NCBI GenBank assembly: GCA_013151535.1
Contig: JAADIC010000153.1
Span: 605 to 16,117 of the forward strand
Origin: Alphaproteobacteria bacterium
GTDB lineage: Bacteria; Pseudomonadota; Alphaproteobacteria; Rhodobacterales; Rhodobacteraceae
Direction of reading: 5' to 3'
Length of the DNA stretch: 15,513 nucleotides
The notes beneath the pieces are model-generated. The model had not been told where the DNA came from, searched no databases, and saw only the letters and a list, made by a program, of their open reading frames with translations. The translations under genes were made by a program, and so were the position numbers. Shown piece after piece: positions 5,886-12,949 of the stretch; within the stretch, counting starts at the first letter, position 1, and every line of letters starts with the position of its first letter.

Positions 5886-6784
5886 GTCAGGCCTCTAAGG
5901 GTTTTGAACGCCGCCGCGCGGGTGGCCCAGAAGGCCACGATTGCCGACAGTGGCGGGATTAGAAGTGGATAGGCCCAGTGCCAGCCGACAAAGCCAAGCC
6001 CTGTCAGAAACGCGCCTTCTTCAGCGGCGGCGGGCAGCAGAAACACCGCCAGCATGGCCGCAAGTGTACCGAACAAGCCGCCCATGAAGGCGCGGATGGT
6101 GAAACGGCGCACAAAAGCGCGCGCGATATAGGTGTCGCGCGCACCGACGAGGCGTAAAACCGATATGACGGTGGAATTGGCCGACAGGGCCGCATTGGCC
6201 GCAAGCGTAATCATCGCCGCCGTGGATACCGCAATCAAGGCCAGCGAAAACGCCGCCAGCAGGCGAAGGCGCGACGCGGCGCTGACCAGCGGTTGGCGCC
6301 ATCTGGTGTGGTCGTCAAACACCGCCCCGGGGGCCTCAGCCGCGAGGCGCAGGCGCAGGCCCTCTATGTCGGGGCCGGCACTTTCCTCGACCACCTCGAT
6401 CAGGCGGGGGATCGGCAAATCATCCAGCGGCAGGTCGGGGCCGAACCATGGTTCCAGCAATTTACGTTGTTCGGCATCTGTCAGCACGCGGGCGGATTTG
6501 ATGCCGGGCGTGGTTTCCAAAACCTTGAGAACGGCGCGTGACTGGGCTTCCATCTGACCTTGCGGCGCTGAAATGCGCACGGTGGCGGTGCGGGCAAGCT
6601 CGGCTGACCAGCGATCCGCCAAACGGCCGGTGGCCAGCGATAAGGCCAGCGCGAACACCGCCAGAAAGGCCATCGCGCCTGCGGTGAACGTGGTCAGGCG
6701 CGCGGTATAGCCCGAGGGTGGCACCACCCGATCAGCCTTTTGATCGCCACCCAGCAGGGTGGATAATTTGCGCAAGATCGCCAT
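5882..6784 (-). CDS. ftsX: cell division protein FtsX (permease-like subunit of FtsEX)
   Basis: The 300-aa product is the membrane partner of FtsE. FtsEX controls periplasmic peptidoglycan hydrolases at the septum rather than transporting a known substrate. Topology fits FtsX: TM1 at about 31-52, a periplasmic domain of about 115 residues, TM2 near 172-198 followed by the conserved cytoplasmic NSTVISVLRLVGARDTYI loop, TM3 near 225-250 and TM4 near 270-292. I place the start at ATG 6782-6784, whose A is the last base of the ftsE TGA. A GTG immediately upstream (6785-6787) is an equally in-frame alternative, adding one residue. It sits between ftsE and plsC with overlaps on both sides. Confidence 0.9.
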   Translation of the reverse strand: MAILRKLSTLLGGDQKADRVVPPSGYTARLTTFTAGAMAFLAVFALALSLATGRLADRWSAELARTATVRISAPQGQMEAQSRAVLKVLETTPGIKSARVLTDAEQRKLLEPWFGPDLPLDDLPIPRLIEVVEESAGPDIEGLRLRLAAEAPGAVFDDHTRWRQPLVSAASRLRLLAAFSLALIAVSTAAMITLAANAALSANSTVISVLRLVGARDTYIARAFVRRFTIRAFMGGLFGTLAAMLAVFLLPAAAEEGAFLTGLGFVGWHWAYPLLIPPLSAIVAFWATRAAAFKTLRGLT

Positions 6785-7461
6785 CACAAATCCGCCCCGG
6801 CCAGTTGCAAGCGCCGGTTCTGGATACGCAAGACTCGGGCCGAGGTCTGGCTTTTGACGTTGCGGATCAGGTTCAGATCATGGGTGGCAATCAGGATGGT
6901 TTTGCCCATACGGTTGAGTTCAACCAGCAATTTCATCAGCTTAAGCGCCATTTCCCAATCAATATTGCCGGTTGGTTCATCTGCGATAATCACATCGGGC
7001 GACATGATGACGGCGCGCGCCAGCGCTGCGCGTTGGCGTTCACCGCCCGACAGTTGCGGCGGCAAGGCATCAGCGCGCTTTGACAGGCCGACCCATGACA
7101 GCAATTCGTTCAGATTACCAAGCTCTGCCTCGGCATCACGCCCCGATACATCCAGCGGCAGGGCGATATTTTCGGCCAACGTCAAATGATCCAGAAACTT
7201 GCAATCCTGATGCACGACCCCAATGCGTCGCCGCGTATTGGCCACCTGATCGCGGCTCATATTGCGCACATCGGTGTCAAAAATATTGACCTGCCCGCCG
7301 CTTGGCAGCAATTCCATGTAACAAAGCCGAAGCAGCGTGGTTTTGCCGGAACCGGATGGCCCGGTCAGAAAATGGAACGAGCCGGGCGCAAGGCGCAGGT
7401 TCAGCTCGGTTAAAATATCACCGCCGCCATAGGAATAGGCGGCATTTGCCAGCTCGATCAA
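6784..7461 (-). CDS. ftsE: cell division ATP-binding protein FtsE
   Basis: The 225-aa product is a complete ABC ATPase. Walker A is GPSGSGKTT at 34-42, the Q-loop lies in VVHQDCKFL, the signature LSGGERQR is at 137-144, Walker B VIIADEP at 157-163 is followed by TGNID, and the switch histidine is in IATHD (His194). With the ftsX gene directly downstream this identifies FtsE, which powers the FtsEX complex at the division site. The start is TTG (7459-7461), giving the family-typical MIEL N-terminus; GGAG lies 7 nt upstream and no ATG fits. It diverges from the zinc-ribbon gene across 188 bp. Confidence 0.95.
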   Translation of the reverse strand: MIELANAAYSYGGGDILTELNLRLAPGSFHFLTGPSGSGKTTLLRLCYMELLPSGGQVNIFDTDVRNMSRDQVANTRRRIGVVHQDCKFLDHLTLAENIALPLDVSGRDAEAELGNLNELLSWVGLSKRADALPPQLSGGERQRAALARAVIMSPDVIIADEPTGNIDWEMALKLMKLLVELNRMGKTILIATHDLNLIRNVKSQTSARVLRIQNRRLQLAGADL

Positions 7462-7468
7462 ACGTCTG

Positions 7469-7472
7469 CTCC
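7469..7472 (-). promoter_or_regulatory. ribosome binding site supporting the TTG start of ftsE
   Basis: GGAG on the minus strand lies 7 nt before TTG (7459-7461). It supports a non-ATG start for ftsE. Confidence 0.6.
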
Positions 7473-7649
7473 GGTTTTCGGCCCTGTTGGTCGGGCTGAT
7501 TCTGTGTTGCCAATTCTTGCCCAGCGCACCGGGGGTTGCAATCTTTTGGACATGTACCAGATACTTGGAATGATTGGCAGGCCCCGTTACAAGTAAATAC
7601 GGCGTTGATTCGCCGGTTTCTTGAGCAGGTCCAACATCTTGGGGGTTTC

Positions 7650-8513
7650 ATGCGTCTGGTTTGCCCGAATTGTGCAGCCCAATACGAGGTCGATGCAAGC
7701 GCGATCCCCGAAGACGGGCGCGATGTGCAATGCGCCAATTGTGGCAATACATGGTTTCAGCCGCCTGAAGCGGGCGAACCAGAAGAAGCGGTTGCGCCCG
7801 TCGTTGAGCCCGATGATCTAGATGATCTGGACGAGGAGCAGGACGGGGACGAACCTGTACAAGACCCACCGCTAACCCGACCACCAGCCACCCCGGTTGA
7901 CCAATCAGTTCTGGATATTCTGCGCCAAGAGGCCGAGTTGGATGCAACCACCCGTCAGGCCGAGCCTGAAACGGAGCCTGAGCCAGTTCCTGAGCCTGAG
8001 CCAGAACCTGCCGAGCCTAGTTTGGCCGAACGGGCGGCGCAAAACCGTTTGTCAGCCAGACGGGATCGCGACATGCGTGTCAACCCGGCCCCACCTGCCG
8101 AGGCCGGATATGGTGAGGTCACGCCCGAGCCTGAATACGCCCCCGCGCCGCAACGCGCACAGGCACCCGAACAGGCACTCGAACCGGGCGATCTTGGCTT
8201 GCCGGATGTGGATGCGCTGAATTCAACCCTGCGCCCGGCGGATGACAAGGGTCGCGCGCGCGAAGAAAAGCGTGGGCGTGCGAAAAAGCCGGGCAAACGC
8301 GGCAACAGCTTTGGGTTTTACCTGGCGGTTCTGATTTTTCTGGTGCTGCTGGCGGCTTATGCCCTACGCGCCCAGATTATTGACGCGGTTCCGGCCAGCG
8401 AGCCTTATTTGATCCAATACGCGGTGCTGGTGGATGCGGCCCGTGTGCAGGTTGAAAGCGGTATGCTGGCGCTGATTGAAGCGGTGAAGAACCTGATTGC
8501 GCGGTTTGTTTAA
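7650..8513 (+). CDS. zinc-ribbon (MJ0042-type) single-pass membrane protein with Pro/Glu-rich linker
   Basis: The 287-aa product begins with a small zinc-ribbon: CPNC (Cys5, Cys8) and CANC (Cys28, Cys31), with YEVDASAIPEDGRDVQC between and TWFQ after. This is the MJ0042 finger seen at the N-terminus of many alphaproteobacterial membrane proteins. A long acidic, proline-rich low-complexity region follows (about 40-200), including alternating Glu-Pro repeats near 105-122. A basic patch (about 201-218) precedes one transmembrane helix (about 221-239) and a short C-terminal domain. The likely orientation is zinc-ribbon inside, C-terminus outside. I chose ATG 7650 because it starts the domain exactly (MRLVCPNC); the open frame continues 38 codons upstream without homology. 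It diverges from ftsE. Its function is unknown, and no DNA-binding role is demonstrated for this class. Confidence 0.85.
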   Translation: MRLVCPNCAAQYEVDASAIPEDGRDVQCANCGNTWFQPPEAGEPEEAVAPVVEPDDLDDLDEEQDGDEPVQDPPLTRPPATPVDQSVLDILRQEAELDATTRQAEPETEPEPVPEPEPEPAEPSLAERAAQNRLSARRDRDMRVNPAPPAEAGYGEVTPEPEYAPAPQRAQAPEQALEPGDLGLPDVDALNSTLRPADDKGRAREEKRGRAKKPGKRGNSFGFYLAVLIFLVLLAAYALRAQIIDAVPASEPYLIQYAVLVDAARVQVESGMLALIEAVKNLIARFV

Positions 8514-8516
8514 GGG

Positions 8517-8568
8517 GAAAATTTTTCCCGAAAAATTTTCAGCATAATAATTTTCGATAAAATTATTC
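8517..8568 (+). repeat. double-hairpin dispersed repeat, copy 1
   Basis: Two adjacent AT-rich hairpins: GAAAATTTTT (8517-8526) pairs with AAAAATTTTC (8531-8540) around CCCG, and AATAATTTT (8546-8554) pairs with AAAATTATT (8559-8567) around CGAT. The element starts 3 nt after the TAA stop of the zinc-ribbon gene and ends 8 nt before the stop of the convergent DUF4175 gene. A homologous 52-bp copy lies in inverse orientation at 12792-12843. It may act as a transcript 3'-end structure or a bidirectional terminator. Confidence 0.8.
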
Positions 8569-8576
8569 GGGCTGTC

Positions 8577-11141
8577 CTAAAACCGATCCAGCAGTCTTTC
8601 CAGATAATCCAACTCGATCTTGGGGCGGCTTTTGTCACCCGAGCGCCGCCGGATTTCATCCATCAATTCACGCGAGCGCATCACCGGATCGTCGCCGTTC
8701 AGCAGGTTCCGTTCCGAACCGATCCGCCCCGTGGTTCCGGCCTGACGGCCCAGCGGATCACGGTTTGAGTCAGGGTCCGGGCTACCAGCCTGATCGCCCT
8801 GACGGCCCATATTGCCATCCTGATTGCGGGCCAGTTCCTGCCCGAGGTTTTCCAACCCTTCGCGCAGAGCCTCAAGCGCATCGGCCTGCCGGTCGAGCGC
8901 TTGCGGCAAATCATCCTGACGCAGGGCATCACCCGCCTCGCCCATTTCGCGCTCGGCCCGACGCAAAGCCTCGCGCGCCGCCTGACCTTCCTCAGAATTG
9001 GTGGCGGGCAGGTTGCCACGCTGACGCTCAAGCAGGTTGCGCAGGGCGTCTTGGCGCTCGGCCAGATTGCGCTGGGTCGGATTGTTGTTACCTTGTTGCG
9101 GGTCATTGCCTTGACCGTTTTGGCCCGGCTGGCTGGGTTGTTGGCCCGGCTGGCCTTGCTGGCGCTGGCCGTTGAAATCTTCCTGCATCTGGCGGAACGC
9201 CTCGTCCGACAGGTCTTGCTGCTGGCGCATGGTGTCGGCCAGATCGCGCATGCTTTGCTGGCCTTGCCCCTGCCCCTCGCCTTCTTGCCGGCGCGCGGTT
9301 TGCATGTTTTCCATCATCTGGCGCAATTGATCCAGAAGCTGCTGGGCCTCTGCCATTCGGCCCTCTTTTGTCAGCTCCTGAATGCGGTCCAGCATCTGCT
9401 GGAGCTGGTCGCTGGTAATCTCGCGCGCCTCGCCGTTTTGGGCCTGAGTTTGATCGGGGTTCTGTTCGGCCTCACGCGCCAGTTGCTCCAGATACTCCTG
9501 CATGGCGCGGCGTAAGTCTTCGGTCAGGGCCGCGATTTCATCATCCGTCGCGCCGTTCTGAATGGCCTCGGACAGGCGCTCCTGGGCGCGGCGCAGGCGT
9601 GCCTGGGCGTCCGACAGATTGCCGTCCTCGATCATCAGGGCGACCTTCCACAGCATGTCGCTAACCTCGTCGCGCAGATCATCAGACAGGGCGTCGCCTT
9701 TACGAAATTCCAGCCGCCGAATGGCGCTGCGCAGCATCAGATAGGCCTTTTGGTTGTCAAAAATATCCTCGGGCAGGTAGGACACGGCGCGCAGAACCTG
9801 CGCCACACGGGTGACGTTTTCACGGTTCCACAACAGGTCACGACGCTGTTCAACCACGGCGGCGGCCAATGGGTCAAAGAACCGGCGGCCGGGCAGGATG
9901 ATATTTTCCGGCGCGGCATTGGCGTTTTGCTCATGCGCGTCGGTGACATTGAGGGTCAGTTCCACCGGCAAACCGGCCCATGGATGCTGTGACAGATCTT
10001 CGATCAGGATGTCGTTGAAATTCTTCGTACCGCCGGAAAACGGCAGCGGGATGTCCAGTACAATCTCGGGCCTTGGCTCGGGCGGCAGCGCCAGGCCATA
10101 GCGCCGGTCAACAGCCGCAAAATCAAGGCGCAGGGTCGCGGTGCCGCCAACCACGCCGTAATCATCCGAGGCTTGAAATCCCAGCTTCATCTCGCCATTG
10201 GGGCTGCGTTCAACCGGGCCATCAAGCGCGATGGTCGGTGGTGCATCGGCTATCATGTTGACCTGCCAGACCCGATCCGTGCCATTGCCGGTGATCCGCA
10301 GCTCGCCGCTTTGGGCGATGGTGAAATCCAGATCAGCCGGCTGGTCTTCACCTTTGAGCGGTGCGCCGGACAGGGTTTCACTAACCGTTATATCTTCCAC
10401 ATCGCCGTAAAGGCGCAGGGTGACTTTGCTGCCTTCGGGGATGGGCAAGGCCTCAAGCCCGGTGGCATCATTCAGATAGATGCCGGGCAATCCGGTATAG
10501 CGCGGCGGTTCGATCCAGCCTTCAAAGACCGGGCCACCTGCCACAACCTCGCCCGCGCCGGGGGTCAGAATTTCGCTCAGGCTGCTGCGTGTGACCGAGC
10601 CAAACAACAGCGCCATGGCCAGCGCCGTGACCGCCATGTAACGCAAACCGTAAGGATCACGATCAGAGATTTTGAGGTCGGGTTCAACCGTTTCGGCCCT
10701 TGAGGCCTGTTCCGCCATACGCGCCACATGGGCCCGCCAGATCGCGGTTGAGGCACCGTCTTGCGCCCCGATGGCTTGCATATCCCAGAGCGCAGTTAGG
10801 GGGCGGCCCTTGAGGGATCGGTCGATCCTGTCGGCGGCCTCCTCCATACGAGGCCAGCGGAACCGGCGCAGGCCGTAATAGAGCGACGCGGCAAGTCCCG
10901 CGACGCCGATCAGGGCCAGCACATAGGCCAACTCAACCGACAAATGCGCCATCAGGCGAAACGCCAGCACAGCCCAGATCACAAAACCCCATGACCAGAA
11001 TGGCCAGAATGCGCGCGTGATGTTTTCGGCCAGCATTCCGGCGCGGGTCAGCCGCAAGGGCCAACGCAGGGCTTTAAGCGCCCTTGCCTTCAGCATGAGT
11101 TGGGTCGAAGAAATCTCAATTTTGCGGTCTTGCTTGCGCAT
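8577..11141 (-). CDS. DUF4175 / TIGR02302-family large membrane-anchored protein
   Basis: The 854-aa product belongs to the alphaproteobacterial DUF4175/TIGR02302 family of unknown function. Hydrophobic segments lie near residues 45-65, 68-89 and 168-185. Next comes a region of about 200 residues with beta-rich character (WIEPPRYTGLPGIYLND near 209-225, then IADAPPTIAL near 298-307). From about 430 to the end it is predicted helical or coiled-coil, with a Gln/Gly/Asn-rich low-complexity section near 614-690. The large central part is probably periplasmic. The start is the ATG at 11139-11141, with AAGGAG 4 nt upstream, rather than the adjacent GTG. It begins 27 bp after the lysA stop, so it is probably cotranscribed with lysA. 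Family placement is solid, but the role is not known. Confidence 0.88.
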   Translation of the reverse strand: MRKQDRKIEISSTQLMLKARALKALRWPLRLTRAGMLAENITRAFWPFWSWGFVIWAVLAFRLMAHLSVELAYVLALIGVAGLAASLYYGLRRFRWPRMEEAADRIDRSLKGRPLTALWDMQAIGAQDGASTAIWRAHVARMAEQASRAETVEPDLKISDRDPYGLRYMAVTALAMALLFGSVTRSSLSEILTPGAGEVVAGGPVFEGWIEPPRYTGLPGIYLNDATGLEALPIPEGSKVTLRLYGDVEDITVSETLSGAPLKGEDQPADLDFTIAQSGELRITGNGTDRVWQVNMIADAPPTIALDGPVERSPNGEMKLGFQASDDYGVVGGTATLRLDFAAVDRRYGLALPPEPRPEIVLDIPLPFSGGTKNFNDILIEDLSQHPWAGLPVELTLNVTDAHEQNANAAPENIILPGRRFFDPLAAAVVEQRRDLLWNRENVTRVAQVLRAVSYLPEDIFDNQKAYLMLRSAIRRLEFRKGDALSDDLRDEVSDMLWKVALMIEDGNLSDAQARLRRAQERLSEAIQNGATDDEIAALTEDLRRAMQEYLEQLAREAEQNPDQTQAQNGEAREITSDQLQQMLDRIQELTKEGRMAEAQQLLDQLRQMMENMQTARRQEGEGQGQGQQSMRDLADTMRQQQDLSDEAFRQMQEDFNGQRQQGQPGQQPSQPGQNGQGNDPQQGNNNPTQRNLAERQDALRNLLERQRGNLPATNSEEGQAAREALRRAEREMGEAGDALRQDDLPQALDRQADALEALREGLENLGQELARNQDGNMGRQGDQAGSPDPDSNRDPLGRQAGTTGRIGSERNLLNGDDPVMRSRELMDEIRRRSGDKSRPKIELDYLERLLDRF

Positions 11142-11145
11142 CACA

Positions 11146-11151
11146 CTCCTT
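11146..11151 (-). promoter_or_regulatory. ribosome binding site of the DUF4175 gene
   Basis: AAGGAG on the minus strand lies 4 nt before ATG (11139-11141). The alternative GTG at 11142-11144 would leave only 1 nt, so ATG is preferred. Confidence 0.65.
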
Positions 11152-11168
11152 GCGCGAAACTGTTTACC

Positions 11169-12434
11169 CTAAAGCCATACAGGCATTGTATCGCGGTTTA
11201 TCATCTCTTCAAAGCTCGGGCGCGCCCGTATGACGGCAAATTGATCGCCCTCCACCAGAACCTCGGGGATCAGCGGGCGGGCGTTATATTCCGACGCCAT
11301 GACCGCACCATAAGCCCCTGCCGAACGAAACGCCACCAGATCATCGGCCTGAAGCGGTGCCATATTGCGCTGTTTGGCGAAAGTGTCGCCGCTTTCACAA
11401 ACCGGGCCGACGATATCGACCAGCGATTGCTCGGTGCCCGGCACGGGTTCAACCACCGGAATGATGTCGTGATGGGCTTCGTACATGGCGGGGCGAATGA
11501 GGTCGTTCATGGCGGCGTCAAGGATCAGGAAATCACGGCCCTCGCCGTGTTTCAGATAGATCACCGAGGCCACCAGAATGCCGGCATTACCCGCGATCAG
11601 CCGACCCGGCTCAATCTCGATCTCGCAGCCCAGATCACCGACGGTACGGCGCACCACTTCGCCATATTCGATGGGCAGCGGCGGGGCTTCGTTGGAGCGC
11701 TCGTAGGGGATACCAAGGCCACCGCCAAGATCAAGGCGTTTGATGTTGTGACCGTCGGCGCGCAATTGATGGGTTAGATCGGCGACCTTGTTGAACGCCG
11801 CCTCGTAAGGGGCGAGATCGGTCAATTGGCTGCCGATATGCACATCAATGCCAACCACTTCGATGCCCGGCAAGGCGGCGGCCTGCTGGTAGGCCGCACG
11901 CGCTTTGGCTATCGGGATACCGAACTTGTTTTCCGACTTGCCGGTGGCGATTTTGGCGTGGGTTTTGGCGTCAACATCGGGGTTCACGCGGATGGTGATC
12001 GGCGCGATCTTGCCAAGGCTGGTGGCGACGCGGCTCAGCGCCATCAATTCCGGCTCGCTTTCCACATTGAACTGGCGGATGCCGCCTGTGAGGGCTAGTT
12101 TCATTTCGGCAGGGGTTTTGCCAACGCCGGAAAAAACGATGCGGTCGCCCGGCACACCGGCAGCCCGCGCCTTGGCGTATTCACCGCCTGAAACCACGTC
12201 GATGCCTGCGCCAAGATCGGCCATCAGCTTGAGGATCGCCAGATTGCCGTTGGCTTTCATGGCATAGCAGATCAGGTGATCCATGCCAGCAAGCGCCTCT
12301 TCAAACAGGCGAAAGTGGCGGCGGAATGTGGCGGCGGAATAGAGGTAAAACGGCGTGCCGACGGCTTTGGCGATCTCGGCCACGGCGACGTCTTCGGCGT
12401 GTAACTGGCCGTTTTTATAGAGAAAATAATCCAT
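11169..12434 (-). CDS. lysA: diaminopimelate decarboxylase
   Basis: The 421-aa product is a fold-type III PLP enzyme that decarboxylates meso-diaminopimelate to L-lysine, the last step of lysine synthesis. The PLP lysine is Lys60 in CYAMKANGN. Other landmarks are HIGSQ at 199-203, the phosphate-binding GGGLGIPY at 237-244, EPGR at 275-278 and the active-site cysteine in PVCESGDTF (Cys346). A C-terminal YNARPLIPEVLV segment follows. Length matches the family (about 420). The ATG at 12432-12434 follows the upstream DUF2834 stop by one base, so the two genes are coupled. The DUF4175 gene follows 27 bp downstream. Confidence 0.97.
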   Translation of the reverse strand: MDYFLYKNGQLHAEDVAVAEIAKAVGTPFYLYSAATFRRHFRLFEEALAGMDHLICYAMKANGNLAILKLMADLGAGIDVVSGGEYAKARAAGVPGDRIVFSGVGKTPAEMKLALTGGIRQFNVESEPELMALSRVATSLGKIAPITIRVNPDVDAKTHAKIATGKSENKFGIPIAKARAAYQQAAALPGIEVVGIDVHIGSQLTDLAPYEAAFNKVADLTHQLRADGHNIKRLDLGGGLGIPYERSNEAPPLPIEYGEVVRRTVGDLGCEIEIEPGRLIAGNAGILVASVIYLKHGEGRDFLILDAAMNDLIRPAMYEAHHDIIPVVEPVPGTEQSLVDIVGPVCESGDTFAKQRNMAPLQADDLVAFRSAGAYGAVMASEYNARPLIPEVLVEGDQFAVIRARPSFEEMINRDTMPVWL

Positions 12435-12435
12435 G

Positions 12436-12753
12436 TCAGGTAACCGGCCTTGTGCGTAGGAACAGGAATAGCGGCAGGGCGGCGGAGACGCCGATCAGAT
12501 AGATAATGGGGATGCAGATCAGCACCCAGTAGTCTTTGCGAATATAGGTTTCGGCCAATATCCATGTATTGAGCGCGAAGGCCGAAATCAGCAGATCGTA
12601 ATAAAGCCCGGTGGTCGCGCCATTGGCCTTCCATGCGGCGATCAGGGCCAAGGGGCCTGCACCGGTTTCCTGCATCCACGGCAGATAAGCCATCATCGGG
12701 ATGATGGTGCCGAGGATGGCGAACCCCAGATAGATCATTCTTAGAACTGACAT
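12436..12753 (-). CDS. DUF2834-family small membrane protein
   Basis: The 105-aa product has three probable transmembrane helices, near residues 5-25, 50-68 and 76-97. Between them is the family-like WKANGATTGLYYDLLISAFALNTWILAE stretch (given here in outline: W41, the ATTG turn at 46-49, D53, W64 and E67). It resembles DUF2834 proteins, small integral membrane proteins of unknown function. The ATG at 12751-12753 is preceded by AAGGGCGGA. Its stop lies one base before lysA, indicating translational coupling. The gene follows the lptM-like lipoprotein gene by 94 bp, a gap that contains the double-hairpin repeat. Confidence 0.75.
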   Translation of the reverse strand: MSVLRMIYLGFAILGTIIPMMAYLPWMQETGAGPLALIAAWKANGATTGLYYDLLISAFALNTWILAETYIRKDYWVLICIPIIYLIGVSAALPLFLFLRTRPVT

Positions 12754-12791
12754 TTTCCGCCCTTATGTGGTGGCTGTTGATGCTTTGGTTT

Positions 12792-12843
12792 GAAGAATTT
12801 TATCGATAATTCTTCTGGCTGAAAATTTTTCGGAAAAATTTTC
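12792..12843 (-). repeat. double-hairpin dispersed repeat, copy 2 (inverse orientation)
   Basis: On the minus strand this starts 4 nt after the stop of the lipoprotein gene. GAAAATTTTT pairs with AAAAATTTTC around a CCG loop (12843-12821), then GAAGAATT pairs with AATTCTTC (12815-12792). It aligns over its full length with 8517-8568, apart from about four substitutions and two single-base gaps. One T-A pair in the second stem of copy 1 is replaced by a G-C pair here, a compensatory change that supports a folded element. It lies inside a probable operon, upstream of the DUF2834 gene. Confidence 0.8.
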
Positions 12844-12847
12844 TGTG

Positions 12848-12949
12848 TCAGCTTGTGGTTTTTGCTGGCGGCGTCAATGGCTCACCGTCAATGCCGCAAC
12901 CGGACAGGAACAGGGTTCCGGCAAATGCCAGTATCAGCAGCTTTTTCAT
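12848..12949 (-). CDS. lptM: very small LptM-like lipoprotein
   Basis: This 33-codon gene encodes MKKLLILAFAGTLFLSGCGI followed by DGEPLTPPAKTTS. It has a lysine-positive N-terminus, a hydrophobic helix and a lipobox LSGC with Cys18 as the lipidated residue, leaving a mature lipopeptide of only 16 residues. C-G-hydrophobic-x-G-x-P after the lipobox is typical of LptM (YifL), which in E. coli assists maturation of the LptDE lipopolysaccharide translocon; lptM genes are often near lysA or argH. Its ATG overlaps the argH stop as ATGA (12946-12949), with AGAGG 7 nt upstream inside argH. It is shorter than the E. coli protein (67 aa), so the symbol rests on the motif and position and is tentative. 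Confidence 0.75.
   Translation of the reverse strand: MKKLLILAFAGTLFLSGCGIDGEPLTPPAKTTS

Noticed and set aside
7536..7565. TTGCAA / GATACT promoter-like pair with 18-nt spacing before the zinc-ribbon gene
   Set aside because: Each hexamer matches consensus at only four of six positions, too weak to call without start-site data.
7536..7649. 38-codon N-terminal extension of the zinc-ribbon gene
   Set aside because: The zinc-ribbon family begins exactly at MRLVCPNC (7650). The extension has no homology and starts at a TTG.
8901..9515. 204-aa hydrophobic Leu/Ala-rich open frame on + opposite the DUF4175 gene
   Set aside because: It is the antisense of the Gln-rich low-complexity coding region, where CAG/CTG codons read as Leu on the other strand. 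There is no start signal or homology.
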